DNA of 64,000 nucleotides, taken from NCBI RefSeq assembly GCF_000380165.1, contig NZ_KB904735.1, positions 25,683 to 89,682 on the forward strand, written 5' to 3'. This document shows, piece by piece, positions 62,867-64,000 of this stretch (position 1 is its first letter; each line of letters begins with the position of its first letter). Made by a program: the position numbers and the translations under genes. The notes under the pieces were generated by a model, which worked only from the letters and a program-made list of their open reading frames with translations, had not been told where the DNA came from and searched no databases. This DNA is from Wenjunlia vitaminophila DSM 41686 (lineage in GTDB: Bacteria > Actinomycetota > Actinomycetes > Streptomycetales > Streptomycetaceae).

Positions 62867-64000
62867 TCAAAGGGCGGTCGCGCAGAGCACCATGTCCCGT
62901 TCCTCGAGCACCCAGTAGTAGGAGCCGGGGCCGCAGCGATCGGACGAGGACCGGGAGGTCCCCTGGTGGAGCCCGGTGATCTGGAACATGGTGTTGTTGA
63001 GCTGGGACAGCTCACTCTTCCGGCAGGGCTGGACAGCGAGGAGCTGCGAACGGCTGTCCGCCTCCTTCTGGGCGACGAGTCCGGGGAAGCACTGCCCGAC
63101 CCGGAACCGCCGCTGGAGGCAGACCGAGATCTCCACCGGGTTGACGTACGCGTGCTGGGTGCTGAACTGGCCGAGCCCGCCACCCCGCGGACACTGGTCC
63201 TCACCCCACCGCACATCGGTGACCTGCATGTAGGCGGTGCGGGAGGAGCACGGCACCGCGTCCAACTCCTCCTTGGTCCAGGGCTCGAAGATGGCGACGT
63301 TGGGGTCGTCCGAACCGGCGAGGTCCACGCAGTCGCCCTTGGCGACGTCCACGAACTCGGTGACCGGCCGGGCAGTGATCTCCTCCTTCGGCGTGTACAG
63401 GGGGGTCAGCGGCGGTCGGGAGTCCGACGGGGAGCCTGACGGGGAGTCCGGCGCGTCGCTGACGGTGGACGTCGCCCGTTCTGCCTGACCGGGGTCCTCG
63501 GACGGGGAACTGCCCGCTGTCGCCGCGTAGGTGAACACCGCGACCGAGGCCACCACCAACGAGGCGACCGCGGCGAGCCGCACACGCCTGGCCCGGGCGG
63601 CGGGAGCGGGGGCCGGGGGCGGGACGGGGCCGAAGGGCGCGACGTCCGGCAGGGTCGGGGGGTGGGGGGCGATCCGCGCCGTGGTGGCCTCGGCGGGGGG
63701 CAGTGGGACCGGCCGGTCGGCACCGTCCGCCCCCGCGGCCGGTGTCGTCGGGGTCGCCGGCCCGCCCGCCGCCGACGCGCGCTCCGCGTACCCGGCGATC
63801 CGTTCCCGCCAGGACGGTGGCAGCCACGGGGCCCCGCCCACCGCCTCGGGCCGGGCGTCGAGGTGCTCGGTGAGCAACCGGAGGAGCTCGGGCAGCGGGG
63901 TGCGCTCGGCCGGGTCGTGGCGCAGGCAGGCCAGCACCACGGGGGCCACCGCCTCCGGCAGCCCGGCCAGCTCCAGGGTGCCCTCGGCGACCCGGACCAG
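62867..64000 (-). CDS. Serine/threonine protein kinase, C-terminal part (runs off the window)
   Basis: The frame is open to the window edge. Its first visible residues (VVLACLRHDPAERTPLPELLRLL) are the end of a Hanks-type kinase domain. A Pro/Ala linker (RPVPLPPAEATTARIAP) follows, then one membrane helix (VASLVVASVAVFTYA) and an external domain of about 190 residues with six or more cysteines (GDCVDLAG, EDQCPRGGG, VQPCRKSEL). The cysteines suggest disulphide-bonded ligand binding. The catalytic part lies beyond 64000. It is only 101 bp upstream of the sigma gene start, in the same direction. Confidence 0.85.
   Translation of the reverse strand: MVRVAEGTLELAGLPEAVAPVVLACLRHDPAERTPLPELLRLLTEHLDARPEAVGGAPWLPPSWRERIAGYAERASAAGGPATPTTPAAGADGADRPVPLPPAEATTARIAPHPPTLPDVAPFGPVPPPAPAPAARARRVRLAAVASLVVASVAVFTYAATAGSSPSEDPGQAERATSTVSDAPDSPSGSPSDSRPPLTPLYTPKEEITARPVTEFVDVAKGDCVDLAGSDDPNVAIFEPWTKEELDAVPCSSRTAYMQVTDVRWGEDQCPRGGGLGQFSTQHAYVNPVEISVCLQRRFRVGQCFPGLVAQKEADSRSQLLAVQPCRKSELSQLNNTMFQITGLHQGTSRSSSDRCGPGSYYWVLEERDMVLCATAL

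Overview
The window is about 64 kb of very GC-rich DNA with strong G/C preference at third codon positions, GTG and TTG starts, many ATGA/GTGA overlaps and many apparently leaderless genes. Gene content (Eis-type acetyltransferase, MocR and TetR regulators, Lnt, PASTA-less Ser/Thr kinase, ECF sigma with SnoaL tail, hopanoid C-3 methylase, subtilase) points to a mycelial actinomycete. A Nocardiopsis-like or related Streptosporangiales genome is my inference, not something the sequence proves. No rRNA, tRNA or CRISPR array was seen.

Layout. 1-9 kb: ends of two copies of a small inverted-repeat element, then a DMT exporter preceded by a candidate leader peptide, an Eis-like acetyltransferase, a PNPOx/MocR divergent pair, a DMT/LysR divergent pair, a small APH-like kinase, and a HipA_2-like kinase coupled to a DUF3037 gene. 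9-15 kb: a TetR-controlled lipid/acyl-CoA cluster (APH-like phosphotransferase, acyl-CoA dehydrogenase, three SDRs) with three copies of an operator-like motif. 15-24 kb: ung, lnt, Gfo/Idh oxidoreductase, TetR-DinB pair, ClpC-like unfoldase, PNPOx protein. 23-27.5 kb: a three-gene module of an uncharacterised 494-residue protein, a MoxR-type AAA ATPase and a vWA/metallopeptidase-like protein.

28-38 kb: the most distinctive region, a tightly coupled ten-gene operon (polar amino acid-type ABC importer of three genes, GntR regulator, aminotransferase, enolase-superfamily racemase, M20 hydrolase, nitrilase-superfamily amidase, a creatinase/ectoine-hydrolase-type M24 protein lacking metal ligands, and a Rid protein). 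It looks like an import-and-degrade pathway for a modified or N-acylated amino acid whose substrate is not obvious; two GCAACNGTTG operator-like sites precede it.

38-51 kb: NUDIX, a secreted beta-propeller protein, an S9 peptidase, an MFS transporter, an HpnR-like radical SAM enzyme, an HPP protein and a 1111-residue subtilase. 50.7-52 kb: a 182-bp MITE-like element with an IS481-family element inserted at its edge, marked by a 6-bp CCTAGC duplication. 52-64 kb: an AAA/TPR protein, three VOC proteins, a TetR/SDR pair with clear operators, a GH13 alpha-glucosidase, a pyruvate:quinone oxidoreductase, a second full MITE copy that supplies the stop codon of an ECF sigma gene, and the 3' part of a Ser/Thr kinase gene running off the right edge.
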